Below, piece after piece: positions 52,728 to 62,158 of a DNA stretch of 64,000 nt (position 1 is its first letter; each line of letters opens with the position of its first letter). The translations under genes were made by a program, and so were the position numbers. The notes beneath the pieces are model-generated. The model searched no databases and had not been told where the DNA came from. It was given only the letters and a program-made list of their open reading frames with translations. The stretch covers positions 1-64,000 of the forward strand of contig NZ_VDFW01000037.1 of the NCBI RefSeq assembly GCF_006152065.1, written 5' to 3'. Source of the stretch: Amycolatopsis alkalitolerans (lineage in GTDB: Bacteria; Actinomycetota; Actinomycetes; Mycobacteriales; Pseudonocardiaceae).

Positions 52728-52838
52728 TCAGCCCAACCAGTGCCCGTCACGCATCAAGGTGCGGCCGTCCAGCGCGATCACCACCCGCTCGTTCACCCAG
52801 GCCGGCGACAGGGGCACCAGGTGCGGCGCCCCCGCCGC
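52728..52838 (-). pseudogene. flavin-oxidase-like (PPOX family) gene fragment
   Basis: Between the VOC and UvrA-like genes the minus strand reads APHLVPLSPAWVNERVVIAL then GRTLMRDGHWLG and stop. The PHLVPLSPAWxxERVVIALD pattern resembles the FMN-binding core of PPOX/F420-dependent enzymes. There is no start and only about 36 codons remain, so it is a scar. The assignment is tentative. Confidence 0.35.
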
Positions 52839-52844
52839 CGAGGC

Positions 52845-53255
52845 TCAGTGCGTCTCCTGGATGCGCACCAGGTTGCCGGACGGATCGCGGAAGGCGCAGT
52901 CACGGATGCCGTACGGCTGGTCGGTGGGCTCCTGGACGACCTCGACCTCGCCGGACTGCAGCCGGTCGAAGGCGCTGTCGAGGTCCTTGGTGGCCAGGTT
53001 GATGCTGGCGAAGGTGCCCTTGGCCATCATCTCGGAGATGGTCCGGCGTTCGTCGTCGGTGACGCCGGGGCTCGCGGCCGGTGGGTACAGCACGATCGAC
53101 GTGCCGGGCTGGTCCGGCGAGCCGAGCGTGATCCAGTGCATCCCGCCGTATTCGACGTCGTTGCGGACTTCGAAGCCGAGAGCATCGCGGTAGAACGCCA
53201 ACGAGGCGTCCGGGTCGTTGTGCGGAAGGAGGGCTGAATGAATTGTGATGTCCAT
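52845..53255 (-). CDS. VOC (glyoxalase/bleomycin-resistance fold) protein
   Basis: A 136-residue vicinal-oxygen-chelate protein. The N-terminal half has HSALLPHNDPDASLAFYRDA and LGFEVRNDVEYGGMHWITLG, the C-terminal half EVVQEPTDQPYGIRDCAFRD with the terminal metal-site Glu in RIQETH. Proteins of this type bind or modify small hydrophobic molecules, often drugs. The ATG at 53255 lies 10 bases after the AraC-type gene stop, so they form a small operon. Its neighbour is a drug-resistance-type UvrA protein. Substrate unknown. Confidence 0.88.
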   Translation of the reverse strand: MDITIHSALLPHNDPDASLAFYRDALGFEVRNDVEYGGMHWITLGSPDQPGTSIVLYPPAASPGVTDDERRTISEMMAKGTFASINLATKDLDSAFDRLQSGEVEVVQEPTDQPYGIRDCAFRDPSGNLVRIQETH

Positions 53256-53265
53256 GACGGTCACA

Positions 53266-53721
53266 TTAAGCGCGGGCCGAGGACGGCGCTTCTCGATTCC
53301 TGATCGGTCTGGTGACCTGTTTCGCGACGCACGGCAGCATCCCCTCCGTCGCGCCGGCCCCCTCGTTCCGGTAGGTGCTGGGCGGCATCCCGACCAGTTC
53401 GGTGAAGCGGGTGCTGAAGGTACCGAGCGAAGAGCAGCCGACCTCGAAACAGACGTCGGTGACGCTGAGGCCGCCACGGCGCAGCAGGGCCATCGCACGC
53501 TCGATGCGCCGCGTCATCAGATAGCTGTACGGCGATTCGCCGTAGGCGCGCCGGAACTCGCGGCTGAGGTGCCCGGCAGACATGTGCGCGTCGCGGGCGA
53601 GCGCCTCGACGTTCAGCGGTTGTGCGTACTCGCGGTCGATCCGGTCGCGGACTCGGCGCAGCCGCGCGAGGTCGCGCAGGTGCTGTTCGACGTCCGGACT
53701 GCTGGTCACCTGCGCAATCAT
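53266..53721 (-). CDS. AraC-family regulator, DNA-binding domain only
   Basis: A 151-residue protein made of the two AraC helix-turn-helix motifs (LARDAHMSAGHLSREFRRAYG and SVTDVCFEVGCSSLGTFSTR) with the conserved GMPPSTYR close; there is no separate ligand-binding domain, as in MarA/SoxS-like regulators. It precedes the VOC gene in one unit and probably regulates it. Start at ATG 53721. The C-terminal 25 residues are basic. Confidence 0.9.
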   Translation of the reverse strand: MIAQVTSSPDVEQHLRDLARLRRVRDRIDREYAQPLNVEALARDAHMSAGHLSREFRRAYGESPYSYLMTRRIERAMALLRRGGLSVTDVCFEVGCSSLGTFSTRFTELVGMPPSTYRNEGAGATEGMLPCVAKQVTRPIRNREAPSSARA

Positions 53722-53760
53722 GGCATATGGCCTTGACCGTCGCAGGGCCTACCGCGACCC

Positions 53761-54381
53761 TCAGGCCGGCCGCGCGAGCCGCCGGTCCAGCGGCATCAGC
53801 AGGCCGGCCAGCGCGAGGAACAGCACGGCGATGAGCACGCAGTTCAGCGTCACCCGCGCGTAGCCGAGCGAATCGGCTTCCAGGAAGGGATACGGGTAGA
53901 ACCCGGTCGCCGCGCCGCGGATGAGCGTGAACACCAGCCACAACAGCGGATACGCGAGGCTCCACCACACGATGCGCGGGCCGAGCGTCCCGTGTGGGCC
54001 GAACAGCAGCCAGCCGAGCACCCCGAGGATCGGCGAGACCGTGTGGAGCAACTGGTTCGCGACCGCGCCGGCGGTGGTCAGCTCGACCAGTCCGGCGAGC
54101 GCGAGGTGGTAGACGACGCCCGTCACCGCGATCGCGAGCACCCCGTCGAGGCGCAGCGTCCGGAACGCGGTGGACGGACGATCCGGGCGGATCGCCAGCA
54201 GCAGGCTCGTCCCGCCGACGATCAGGTTGGACAGGATGGTGAAGTAGCAGAACACGTTGGCGACCCGTGCGGCCGGCGAGGCGAACAGCCCGCCCGTCGC
54301 ATGCGCCGCGTCGACCAGTTGCACCGCCACACCCACCAGCACGACCAGTGCGGTCACGGCGAACCACGCGCGAGCGATCAT
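53761..54381 (-). CDS. Pr6Pr-family membrane protein
   Basis: A 206-residue integral membrane protein with about six helices, matching the actinobacterial Pr6Pr (FAR-17a/AIG1-like) family. Recognisable blocks are NVFCYFTILSNLIVGGTSLL, the VYHLALAGL helix with its conserved His, LLHTVSPILGVLGWLLFGP and YPYPFLEADSLGYARV. The conserved polar residues inside the membrane resemble lipid or fatty-ester hydrolases of the AIG1 group, but the bacterial function is untested. The ATG at 54381 lies 90 bases from the divergent TetR gene. Confidence 0.85.
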   Translation of the reverse strand: MIARAWFAVTALVVLVGVAVQLVDAAHATGGLFASPAARVANVFCYFTILSNLIVGGTSLLLAIRPDRPSTAFRTLRLDGVLAIAVTGVVYHLALAGLVELTTAGAVANQLLHTVSPILGVLGWLLFGPHGTLGPRIVWWSLAYPLLWLVFTLIRGAATGFYPYPFLEADSLGYARVTLNCVLIAVLFLALAGLLMPLDRRLARPA

Positions 54382-54471
54382 GGCCGAACACTACTGTCCA
54401 CTGTGGTCGGGCGCCCCTCAGGACACGCGTCCCGAAAGGTAGGCTGATCGTCCGAACCGGAGGGAGGACTC

Positions 54472-55053
54472 ATGGCCGTGACGCCGCCGGGCCTGCGCGA
54501 AGCGCTTTCGCCCAATCAACTGGCCAAGCAGGAGCAGATCGTGGACGCCGCGCGCCGGGTGCTGGTCCGGGACGGCCTCGCCGGGTGCACCGCCCGCGCG
54601 ATCGCGGACGCCAGCCCGCTCACCAAGAGTGCCATCCACTACTACTTCTCCGATCTGGACCTGTTGATCGACCGCGCGATGGCCGCGCTCGTCACCGACT
54701 TCCTCGCCGAGCTTCGCACCGTCGCGACGAAGTACGACGATCCGGAAGAGCGGTTGTGGGCCGTGCTCGAGGCGTACCTCGACACGTTCGCGAGCAACCC
54801 CAACGCCGCTTTCGGCTGGTTCGAGTACTGGGTCGCGGTCGGCCGCGCCAAACACGTCCGCGCCGCCGAGGCGATGCTGCGTTCGGTGATCGAGTTGCTC
54901 ACCGACCTGCTGGGCGACCTCGGCATCGACGATCCGCGCGCCCGCGCCCGCGCGCTCCAGTCCTACCTGCTCGGCGCGATCGTGCAGCAGAACGTCCGGC
55001 GCCGCCCGTTCGCGACCCTGCGCGAAGAGATCGAACTGCTCTGCCTCGCATAA
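54472..55053 (+). CDS. TetR-family transcriptional regulator
   Basis: A 193-residue TetR regulator. The HTH lies at residues about 20-65 (VDAARRVLVRDGLAGCTARAIAD, then SAIHYYFSDLDLLIDRAM). The helical ligand domain follows with RLWAVLEAYLDTFASNPNAAFGW. GGAGGGAGG just before the ATG at 54472 promises strong translation. It precedes the gamma carbonic anhydrase gene by nine bases and diverges from the Pr6Pr membrane gene; either could be its target. Confidence 0.92.
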   Translation: MAVTPPGLREALSPNQLAKQEQIVDAARRVLVRDGLAGCTARAIADASPLTKSAIHYYFSDLDLLIDRAMAALVTDFLAELRTVATKYDDPEERLWAVLEAYLDTFASNPNAAFGWFEYWVAVGRAKHVRAAEAMLRSVIELLTDLLGDLGIDDPRARARALQSYLLGAIVQQNVRRRPFATLREEIELLCLA

Positions 55054-55062
55054 GGTGCGGGT

Positions 55063-55584
55063 ATGCCTCTGTTTTCGTTCGAGGGCGTCAGCCCGACCGT
55101 GCACCCCGACGCCTGGATCGCCCCCACGGCCACCCTCATCGGCGACGTCGTCGTCGAGAAGAACGTGTCGATCTGGTACGGCGCCGTGCTCCGCGCCGAC
55201 TTCGGCAAGATCGTCATCCGCGAGGGTGCGAACATCCAGGACAATTCGGTGCTGCACGTGAACGACGGGGTGTGCGAGGTCGGCCGCAACGTCACCGTCG
55301 GGCACATGTGCCTCGTGCACGACTGCACCGTCGGCGAGCAGGCGCTGATCGGCAACGGCTCGACCGTGCTCGACCAGGCCGTCATCGGGGAGCGCGCGCT
55401 CGTGGCCGCCGGTGCGACCGTGACGCCGAACACGGAGGTGCCCGCCGAGCACATCGCGATCGGCAGCCCGGCCAAGAAGTTCGTGCCGCTGACCGATTCG
55501 GCCCGCGCCTGGGTCGAGCACAACGCGGCCGTCTACCAGGACCTGGCCCGGCGTCACGCCAATGGAATAGCCCCGGTCGACTAA
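55063..55584 (+). CDS. gamma-class carbonic anhydrase family protein
   Basis: A 173-residue left-handed beta-helix protein of the gamma carbonic anhydrase/YrdA group, made of hexapeptide repeats (PTATLIGDVVVEKNVSIWYG and onward). The metal ligands are His65, His81 and His86 (in SVLHVND and GHMCLVHDC). It lacks the acidic loop of the archaeal Cam enzyme, so, as in YrdA-like proteins, hydration activity may need redox activation or may be absent. Trimer formation is expected. It lies between the TetR gene and glyA; a riboswitch separates it from glyA, so the latter has its own control. Confidence 0.9.
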   Translation: MPLFSFEGVSPTVHPDAWIAPTATLIGDVVVEKNVSIWYGAVLRADFGKIVIREGANIQDNSVLHVNDGVCEVGRNVTVGHMCLVHDCTVGEQALIGNGSTVLDQAVIGERALVAAGATVTPNTEVPAEHIAIGSPAKKFVPLTDSARAWVEHNAAVYQDLARRHANGIAPVD

Positions 55585-55597
55585 GCTGGCTTCCCGT

Positions 55598-55681
55598 ACA
55601 GCGACTGGCGCCGTAGAGGTGGAGCACCACCGGGAAGCGACCGACGAGGCCGGCACCGCGCGCCTGGGTGTGGCCAGTGTC
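55598..55681 (+). ncRNA. ZTP (pfl) riboswitch before glyA
   Basis: The 5' leader of glyA carries the pfl core: GCGACTGGCG (55601-55610), a GGTGG/CCACC hairpin (55618-55630) leading into CCGGGAAGCG, a variable linker, and the conserved CGCGCCTGGG (55659-55668). ZTP riboswitches sense the purine intermediate ZTP/ZMP, a mark of low 10-formyl-tetrahydrofolate, and turn on one-carbon genes such as glyA. The distal TGGCCAGT (55671-55678) can pair with ACTGGC (55603-55608), close to the AGGAG site at 55682, suggesting control of translation. No terminator hairpin with a T run is present. Confidence 0.85.
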
Positions 55682-55693
55682 AGGAGTAGAGAC

Positions 55694-56962
<1,269 letters not shown>

Positions 56963-57021
56963 AATGCCGTGAGGGACCCCCTCACGGCCCATTTGGGCAT
57001 GAGGGGGTCCCTCACGGCATT
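56963..57021. terminator. convergent palindromic terminator between glyA and ppa
   Basis: Bases 56963-56984 are the exact reverse complement of 57000-57021, a perfect 22-bp stem with a 15-base loop, directly after glyA and nine bases before the end of ppa. The left arm can also fold alone (GCCGTGAGGG with CCCTCACGGC, 56966-56988) and the right arm holds TGAGGG with CCCTCA, so several exclusive hairpins are possible. Function as a bidirectional terminator is the simplest reading. Confidence 0.85.
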
Positions 57022-57029
57022 AAGTGGGG

Positions 57030-57545
57030 TCAGTGCTCGCCGGTCTCGGCGGCCTCCTTGGCCAGCCGGTCGGCTTCGCGCTGGAAGGACCGCTCGATCT
57101 CGGCCTCCGCCTCGGCCCGGCCGGCCCAGTTCGAGCCCTCGACGCTCTTCGCCGGCTCCAGGTCCTTGTAGACCTGGAAGAAGTGCTCGATCTCGAGCTT
57201 GTGGAACTCGTTGAGGTGGTGGATGTCGCGCAGGTGCTCCAGGCGCGGGTCGTCGGACGGGACGGCGAGGACCTTGTCGTCCGGACCCTTCTCGTCGGTC
57301 ATCCGGAACATGCCGATCGCGCGGCAGCGGATCAGGCAGCCGGGGAAGGTCGGCTCCTGCACCAGGACCAGTACGTCGAGCGGGTCGCCGTCCTGACCGA
57401 GGGTGTTGTCGATGAACCCGTAGTCGGCCGGGTACTGCGTGGCCGTGAACAGGGTGCGGTCGAGCTTGATCCGTCCTGTCTTGTGGTCCACTTCGTACTT
57501 GTTGCGCTCCCCTTTGGGGATTTCGATAGTGGCGTCGAACTCCAC
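57030..57545 (-). CDS. ppa: inorganic pyrophosphatase (family I)
   Basis: A 171-residue soluble pyrophosphatase that hydrolyses PPi to two phosphates. The signature [16 protein letters not shown] contains the catalytic aspartates; other active-site residues are in [17 protein letters not shown] and DYGFID. The GTG at 57545 begins the conserved [12 protein letters not shown]; in-frame starts further upstream are not conserved. It is convergent with glyA and divergent from the carboxypeptidase gene, the order also known from mycobacteria (Rv3628). Confidence 0.96.
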   Translation of the reverse strand: MEFDATIEIPKGERNKYEVDHKTGRIKLDRTLFTATQYPADYGFIDNTLGQDGDPLDVLVLVQEPTFPGCLIRCRAIGMFRMTDEKGPDDKVLAVPSDDPRLEHLRDIHHLNEFHKLEIEHFFQVYKDLEPAKSVEGSNWAGRAEAEAEIERSFQREADRLAKEAAETGEH

Positions 57546-57710
57546 GGCGATCCTCGCTGAACTCGTCTTTTCGAACCGCCCCTGGCGGCTCACGCTGTCA
57601 CTAACTTGTCTTCACTAGTGTGGACCACGCGCCGTTGAGAAGTCGCACTGATGTCATCTTGACTACTGTGAGTTTGGCCCCTGGTGCGCTGACGGGATGA
57701 GGAGGGGTGC

Positions 57711-59699
57711 GTGCCGCCGCACGGAGACGAGCCGGCCTGGCCGTCGGACGATTCGGACGTGGTCGACGACGATGCCGCCGGCGAAGGGGCCACCGGGAAA
57801 TCCGAGCAGGACACCGGAGCGACGGCGCAGCTGAAGCTGCCCGAGCAGGCGACGGTGTGGGTCGAACCACCCAAGACCGAGGACGTACCCGCCAAGCCGG
57901 AGCCCGCGGCGGAGCGTACGGCGTTCCTGCCGGTCGTGAAATCACTCGACGAGCCGGAGGCCGCCAAGCCCGAGCCCGCCAAACCGGAGGCCGCGGCGGA
58001 GCGCACGGCGTTCTTGCCGGTCGTGCCGTCGTTCGACCAGCCCAAAACCGGCGAGCCGAAACCCGAACCGCCGGAGGAGCGCACGGCGTTCCTGCCCGTC
58101 GTGCAGACGCCGCGCCCGCAGCCGTCTGACCAGGTGACCGCCCCACAACCGCTCGAGCAACCCACCCTGTTCCAGCCGCCACCGCGCCCGGTCCCGCCAG
58201 CCGGGATCGTGCACGCGCAGCCGATGCGGATCGAGCCGTCCGGCGAGGTGCGCCCCGCCGAGCCGGTGCCGCAAGCCGAACCGACCCCGCCGCCCCCGGC
58301 GGAACCGCCGCGCAGGCGCAGGCGCGGGCTGCTCGTCGGCGGCGCGGTCGTGCTGGTGCTGGTGATCGCCGCGGGGGTTGCCGCCGCGACGCCGTACGTG
58401 TCCAACCGGCTCGGCCTGCCCTGGGCGCCGAACCTGCCCAAGGGCGACACGCCGGTGCCCGCCGCGGTCACGCTGTCGCTCCGGCCGCCCAGTTCGTCGG
58501 CGCCGACCCCGACTGCCGCCGGGCTGTCCGCCGCGCTCGCGGGCCCCGCCGCCAACGGCGCGCTCGGCACGCTGGCCGGCATCGTCATCGACCCGGCGAC
58601 GGGCCAGACCCTGTGGAACCACGACTCCAGCCAGTTGCTGACCCCGGCTTCGGCGACCAAGCTGCTCACCACCTCGGCCGCGCTGCTCAAACTCGACCCG
58701 GGTTTCCAGATCAGCACCAAGGTGGTCCAGGGGTCCTCGCCGGACACCGCGATCCTCGTCGCGGGCGGCGACCCGACGCTGTCCTCGTTGCCGGACGGGC
58801 AGGAATCGATCTACCCGGGTGCCGCGCATCTCGACGATCTGGTCGCCCAGGTGAAGAAGGCGTCCGGCGGCGCCATCACGAAGGTCCAGCTCGACACGTC
58901 GCTCTACTCCGGCGCGCAGTCCGGTCCGGGCTGGGCACCCGAGGACACGCCCTCCACCTACGCCGTGTCGGTAGTACCGGGGATGCTCGACGGCGGCCGG
59001 TCGAATCCCAAGATCGACGAGGTGGCCCGCACCGCCGATCCCGGCGGGACGCTGCTGCAGACCTTCGCGCAGCGGCTCGGTGCCACCGCGGCCGGCAACG
59101 CCACCGCACCCGACGGCGCGAAGGTCCTCGGTGAGGTGCGCTCGGCGCCGTTGACGGAACTGGTGGCCAACCTGCTGAGGATCTCCGACAACAACCTCGC
59201 CGAGGCGGTCGGCCGGCAGACCGCGATCGCCAACGGCGCGCCCGCCACGTTCGCCGGTGTCGCGCAGACGACGCTGAACGTGTTGGCGCAGAACGGTTTC
59301 GACGTGTCGGGTATCTCGATCAACGACGGCAGCGGGCTGTCCCCGATGAACAAGGTGCCGCCGAAGCTGCTCGCGCAACTGCTGACCGTCGCCGCGGCGC
59401 CCGACAACTCGGACCCGCGCACGGCGAAGCTCCGCCCGATCCTGGCGGGGCTTCCGGTCGCGGGCGGCAGCGGCACGCTCGCCGACCGCTTCGGCGACCC
59501 GAGTTCGTCGGCGGGCAAGGGCTGGGTGCGGGCGAAGACCGGAACGCTCTCGGGCGTCAACACCCTCGCCGGGGAGGTGCTCGACAAGGACGGCCGCGTG
59601 CTGGTATTCGCGATGATGTCCAACGGCTCCGCCATCCTCGAAGCGCGCCCCGCCCTCGACACCCTCGCGGCGACCCTACGTGGCTGCGGATGCCGATAG
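57711..59699 (+). CDS. dacB: D-alanyl-D-alanine carboxypeptidase/endopeptidase (PBP4 type)
   Basis: A 662-residue S13-family peptidase that trims or cleaves wall cross-links outside the membrane. A long cytoplasmic tail (1-200), rich in Pro, Glu and Lys, holds three copies of ERTAFLPVV (68-76, 97-105, 123-131). A helix at about 206-228 spans the membrane. The catalytic motifs are SATK (314-317), SDN (492-494) and KTG (609-611). The GTG at 57711 has GGAGGGG upstream. The typical mycobacterial counterpart (Rv3627c) has a shorter tail. A hairpin follows the stop. Confidence 0.92.
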   Translation: MPPHGDEPAWPSDDSDVVDDDAAGEGATGKSEQDTGATAQLKLPEQATVWVEPPKTEDVPAKPEPAAERTAFLPVVKSLDEPEAAKPEPAKPEAAAERTAFLPVVPSFDQPKTGEPKPEPPEERTAFLPVVQTPRPQPSDQVTAPQPLEQPTLFQPPPRPVPPAGIVHAQPMRIEPSGEVRPAEPVPQAEPTPPPPAEPPRRRRRGLLVGGAVVLVLVIAAGVAAATPYVSNRLGLPWAPNLPKGDTPVPAAVTLSLRPPSSSAPTPTAAGLSAALAGPAANGALGTLAGIVIDPATGQTLWNHDSSQLLTPASATKLLTTSAALLKLDPGFQISTKVVQGSSPDTAILVAGGDPTLSSLPDGQESIYPGAAHLDDLVAQVKKASGGAITKVQLDTSLYSGAQSGPGWAPEDTPSTYAVSVVPGMLDGGRSNPKIDEVARTADPGGTLLQTFAQRLGATAAGNATAPDGAKVLGEVRSAPLTELVANLLRISDNNLAEAVGRQTAIANGAPATFAGVAQTTLNVLAQNGFDVSGISINDGSGLSPMNKVPPKLLAQLLTVAAAPDNSDPRTAKLRPILAGLPVAGGSGTLADRFGDPSSSAGKGWVRAKTGTLSGVNTLAGEVLDKDGRVLVFAMMSNGSAILEARPALDTLAATLRGCGCR

Positions 59700-59711
59700 G
59701 AGTTCTCTTTG

Positions 59712-59728
59712 AAGCGGCGGAGCCGCTT
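59712..59728 (+). terminator. hairpin after dacB
   Basis: AAGCGGC (59712-59718) pairs with GCCGCTT (59722-59728) around GGA, 12 bases after the carboxypeptidase stop. It is short and has no T tail, so it is only a modest terminator candidate. Confidence 0.5.
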
Positions 59729-59761
59729 GCGGTGGGCCGTCAACTGGCACCGCTGCGGGTT

Positions 59762-59993
59762 CTAGTGTTTCGTGATCTTGTTGTCTTTGCGCGCGGGTGT
59801 GTTTGTTCGCCAGGGTACTGAGTTGGCTCTTGGCGTCGCTGAGTTGGCTCGGGGCGTTATCGAGTTGGCCGGCCGCTGTCGCCTAGGGCAAAGTCAGCGA
59901 CCGGACCAGCCAACTCGACACCGCAGCGGACAAACCCACCGACCCTACGGGCAAACACGGCAACGTAAACCGGACAGGATCACACGACACTAG
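59762..59993. repeat. 232-bp imperfect palindromic element with 21-bp tandem repeats
   Basis: The element begins CTAGTGTTTCGTGATC and ends GATCACACGACACTAG, imperfect inverted ends, and the two halves resemble each other as reverse complements over most of their length (for example GAGTTGGCT at 59820-59828 against AGCCAACTC at 59908-59916). In the left half GAGTTGGC recurs at 59820, 59841 and 59862, exactly 21 bases apart. Reading frames across it lack protein features. It lies in the 460-base gap between dacB and the DUF2342 gene; a MITE-like element or a structured RNA are both possible. Confidence 0.6.
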
Positions 59994-60159
59994 CTGGTTC
60001 CTGGCAGTGACATTGCTAGCAGCGCCGACGGTGTTGTTCCTGTGTATCGGCATACATGAGGAGGCGATCCCGGAGCCAGGGGCCGCCTCAGGTTCCGCCA
60101 CCTGCACCGTCACGCAAGCCGGGTCGAAACCGGTCGTCGCGGCGGGTAGCTTCGGAGGA

Positions 60160-61221
60160 ATGAAGACGGTGAGCGACGAGAAGGCGCGGCCAGTCGTGGA
60201 CTGGTCGCTCGCCGCGTCGACGGGTGCGTTCCTCGTGCGTGGCAGTGGCCCGTCGGTGCCGCTTGCCGAGGCGCAGCTCGCGGTCAGCGAGTTGCGTGAG
60301 TTCTCCGTCGACGCGGAGGCGCACGTTCGCGACCTGACCGGGCTCGGCGCGGGGCTGCCCCTGCTGCCGGGCGAGGTGGTGGACCGCCCCGGCTGGGTGC
60401 GCGCCGCGGCCGCGGGCCTGGATTCCTTGACCAGCAATGCCTTGCGCGCGCTGCCGTCGAACCCGCTCGCGCCCGTGCTCGCGAGCGGTGCGGGGGTGCA
60501 GACCGGGGTGGTGCTGGCCTTCCTGGCGTCGCGGGTCCTCGGCCAGTACGACCCGTTCGGCGGCGACGGGGGCCGCCTTCTGCTGGTCGCGCCGAACGTC
60601 GTCACGGCCCAGCAGGCGATGCAGGTGCCGGGTCGCGACTTCCGGCTCTGGGTGTGCCTGCACGAGAGCACGCACCGCCTCCAGTTCACCGCGGTGCCGT
60701 GGCTGCGGGACTACTTCGCCGACGAGGTCGAGCGCCTGGTCGGCGGGCTCACCGCGGAGGACGACGGGGTCACCGACCTGCTCGGCCGCCTGCCCGAAGC
60801 TGTGCGCGAAGCCAAGCGCGCCAAGGAGGACGGCGGTATCGCGGCGCTCACGCAGCTGCTCCGCTCGCCGCAGCAGCGTGAGGTGTTCGACAAGCTGCTC
60901 GCCCTGTCGACGTTGCTGGAAGGCCATGCCGACTACGTGATGGACGCGGTCGGTCCCGGTGTGGTGCCCGCGGTCGAACTGATCCGCCGCCGCTTCACCG
61001 CGCGGCGCAGTGGCGGCGGTTTCTTCGACCGGCTGCTGCGCACCCTGCTCGGGATCGACGCGAAGATCCGCCAGTACGCCCAGGGTGCGGCGTTCACCCG
61101 GCACGTCGTCGACCGGGTCGGGATGTCCGGCTTCAACGCCGTGTGGACCTCGCCGAACACGCTGCCCGACCGCGCGGAGATCGCCGACCCGGAGGCGTGG
61201 GTCCGGCGTGTGCACGGCTGA
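60160..61221 (+). CDS. DUF2342 zinc-dependent metalloprotease-like protein
   Basis: A 353-residue protein of the zincin-like DUF2342 family (linked by name with coenzyme F420 biosynthesis and common next to dacB in actinobacteria; Rv3626c). The zinc site is complete: HESTH at 168-172 and Glu254 in LLEGHADYV. The rest is helical, with LGQYDPFGGDGGRLLLVAPN before the active site. GGAGGA lies directly before the ATG at 60160; a longer frame from 60007 is not supported. The end overlaps the tilS start by 14 bases. The substrate is unknown. Confidence 0.88.
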   Translation: MKTVSDEKARPVVDWSLAASTGAFLVRGSGPSVPLAEAQLAVSELREFSVDAEAHVRDLTGLGAGLPLLPGEVVDRPGWVRAAAAGLDSLTSNALRALPSNPLAPVLASGAGVQTGVVLAFLASRVLGQYDPFGGDGGRLLLVAPNVVTAQQAMQVPGRDFRLWVCLHESTHRLQFTAVPWLRDYFADEVERLVGGLTAEDDGVTDLLGRLPEAVREAKRAKEDGGIAALTQLLRSPQQREVFDKLLALSTLLEGHADYVMDAVGPGVVPAVELIRRRFTARRSGGGFFDRLLRTLLGIDAKIRQYAQGAAFTRHVVDRVGMSGFNAVWTSPNTLPDRAEIADPEAWVRRVHG

Positions 61222-62155
61222 AGACCTGATCCCGGTCCGCCTCGCCGTGCGGCGGTTCCTCGCCGGGCACGCCGAAGCCGACTTCGACGTGGCGGTGTCC
61301 GGTGGTGCCGATTCCCTCGCGCTGGCCGAGGCGGCCGCGCACGAGGGGCACAAGCTCGGCCTGCGGGTGCGTGCGCTGGTCGTCGACCACGGCCTGCAGG
61401 ACGGATCCGCCGAGATCGCCGGGAAGGCCGCCGCCACGGCGCGGGGGCTCGGCGCCGACGAAGCCGAGGTGCTGACGGTCGAGGTCGGCGGGCCGGGTGG
61501 GATCGAAGCCGCCGCGCGGCGGGCCAGGTATGCCGCGCTCGCCGGCAAGGGCCGCGGGCTCGTGCTGCTCGGGCACACCAGGGACGACCAGGCGGAAACG
61601 GTCCTGCTGGGGCTCGGCCGTGGGTCCGGTCCGCGGTCGATCGCCGGGATGAAACCGTTCGATCCGCCGTGGGGCCGCCCGCTGCTGGAGGTGCCCCGCT
61701 CGGCCACCCGCGCCGCCTGCGCCGCGCTGGGCGTCGAGCCGTGGGAGGACCCGTTCAACGCCGACCCGCGGTTCACCCGGGTCCGCCTGCGCACGGACGT
61801 GCTGCCACTGCTCGAAGAAGTCCTCTCCGGGGGTGTCGCGGGCGCGCTTGCCCGCACGGCGAAACAGCTTCGCGAAGACCTGGAAACGCTCGATGAGCTC
61901 GCCGCTCAGGTCGCCTTCGATGGTGACGTGAAACCGCTCGAGAACCTTCCGCCCGCCCTGCGCCGTCGTGTGCTCCGACGGTGGCTGATCGACGGTGGCG
62001 CCGGTGATCTGTCCGACGCGCAACTGCGGTCGGTCGACGCCCTGGTCGGCGAATGGCATGGGCAGGGCGGGGTCTGGCTGCCGGGTAGCTTGGTGGTCGC
62101 CAGGACACATGGCAGGCTGAGCATGAATCGTCGCGAAGAACCAAGAGGGGACTGA
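61208..62155 (+). CDS. tilS: tRNA(Ile)-lysidine synthetase
   Basis: A 315-residue N-type ATP pyrophosphatase that converts C34 of the CAU-anticodon tRNA-Ile to lysidine so that it reads AUA. The PP-loop is VSGGADSLAL, followed by VVDHGLQDGSAE and GHTRDDQAETVLLGL, with the R-x-T/R helix EAAARRARYAALA. It lacks the long C-terminal domains of enteric TilS, which is normal for actinobacteria. The GTG at 61208 overlaps the previous stop by 14 bases. It precedes hpt by three bases, the usual partner. Confidence 0.94.
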   Translation: MCTAEDLIPVRLAVRRFLAGHAEADFDVAVSGGADSLALAEAAAHEGHKLGLRVRALVVDHGLQDGSAEIAGKAAATARGLGADEAEVLTVEVGGPGGIEAAARRARYAALAGKGRGLVLLGHTRDDQAETVLLGLGRGSGPRSIAGMKPFDPPWGRPLLEVPRSATRAACAALGVEPWEDPFNADPRFTRVRLRTDVLPLLEEVLSGGVAGALARTAKQLREDLETLDELAAQVAFDGDVKPLENLPPALRRRVLRRWLIDGGAGDLSDAQLRSVDALVGEWHGQGGVWLPGSLVVARTHGRLSMNRREEPRGD

Positions 62156-62158
62156 CCC

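Noticed and set aside
59820-59870. 21-base repeats as a CRISPR array
   Set aside because: Units are only partly conserved, contiguous without spacers, and no cas genes are nearby.
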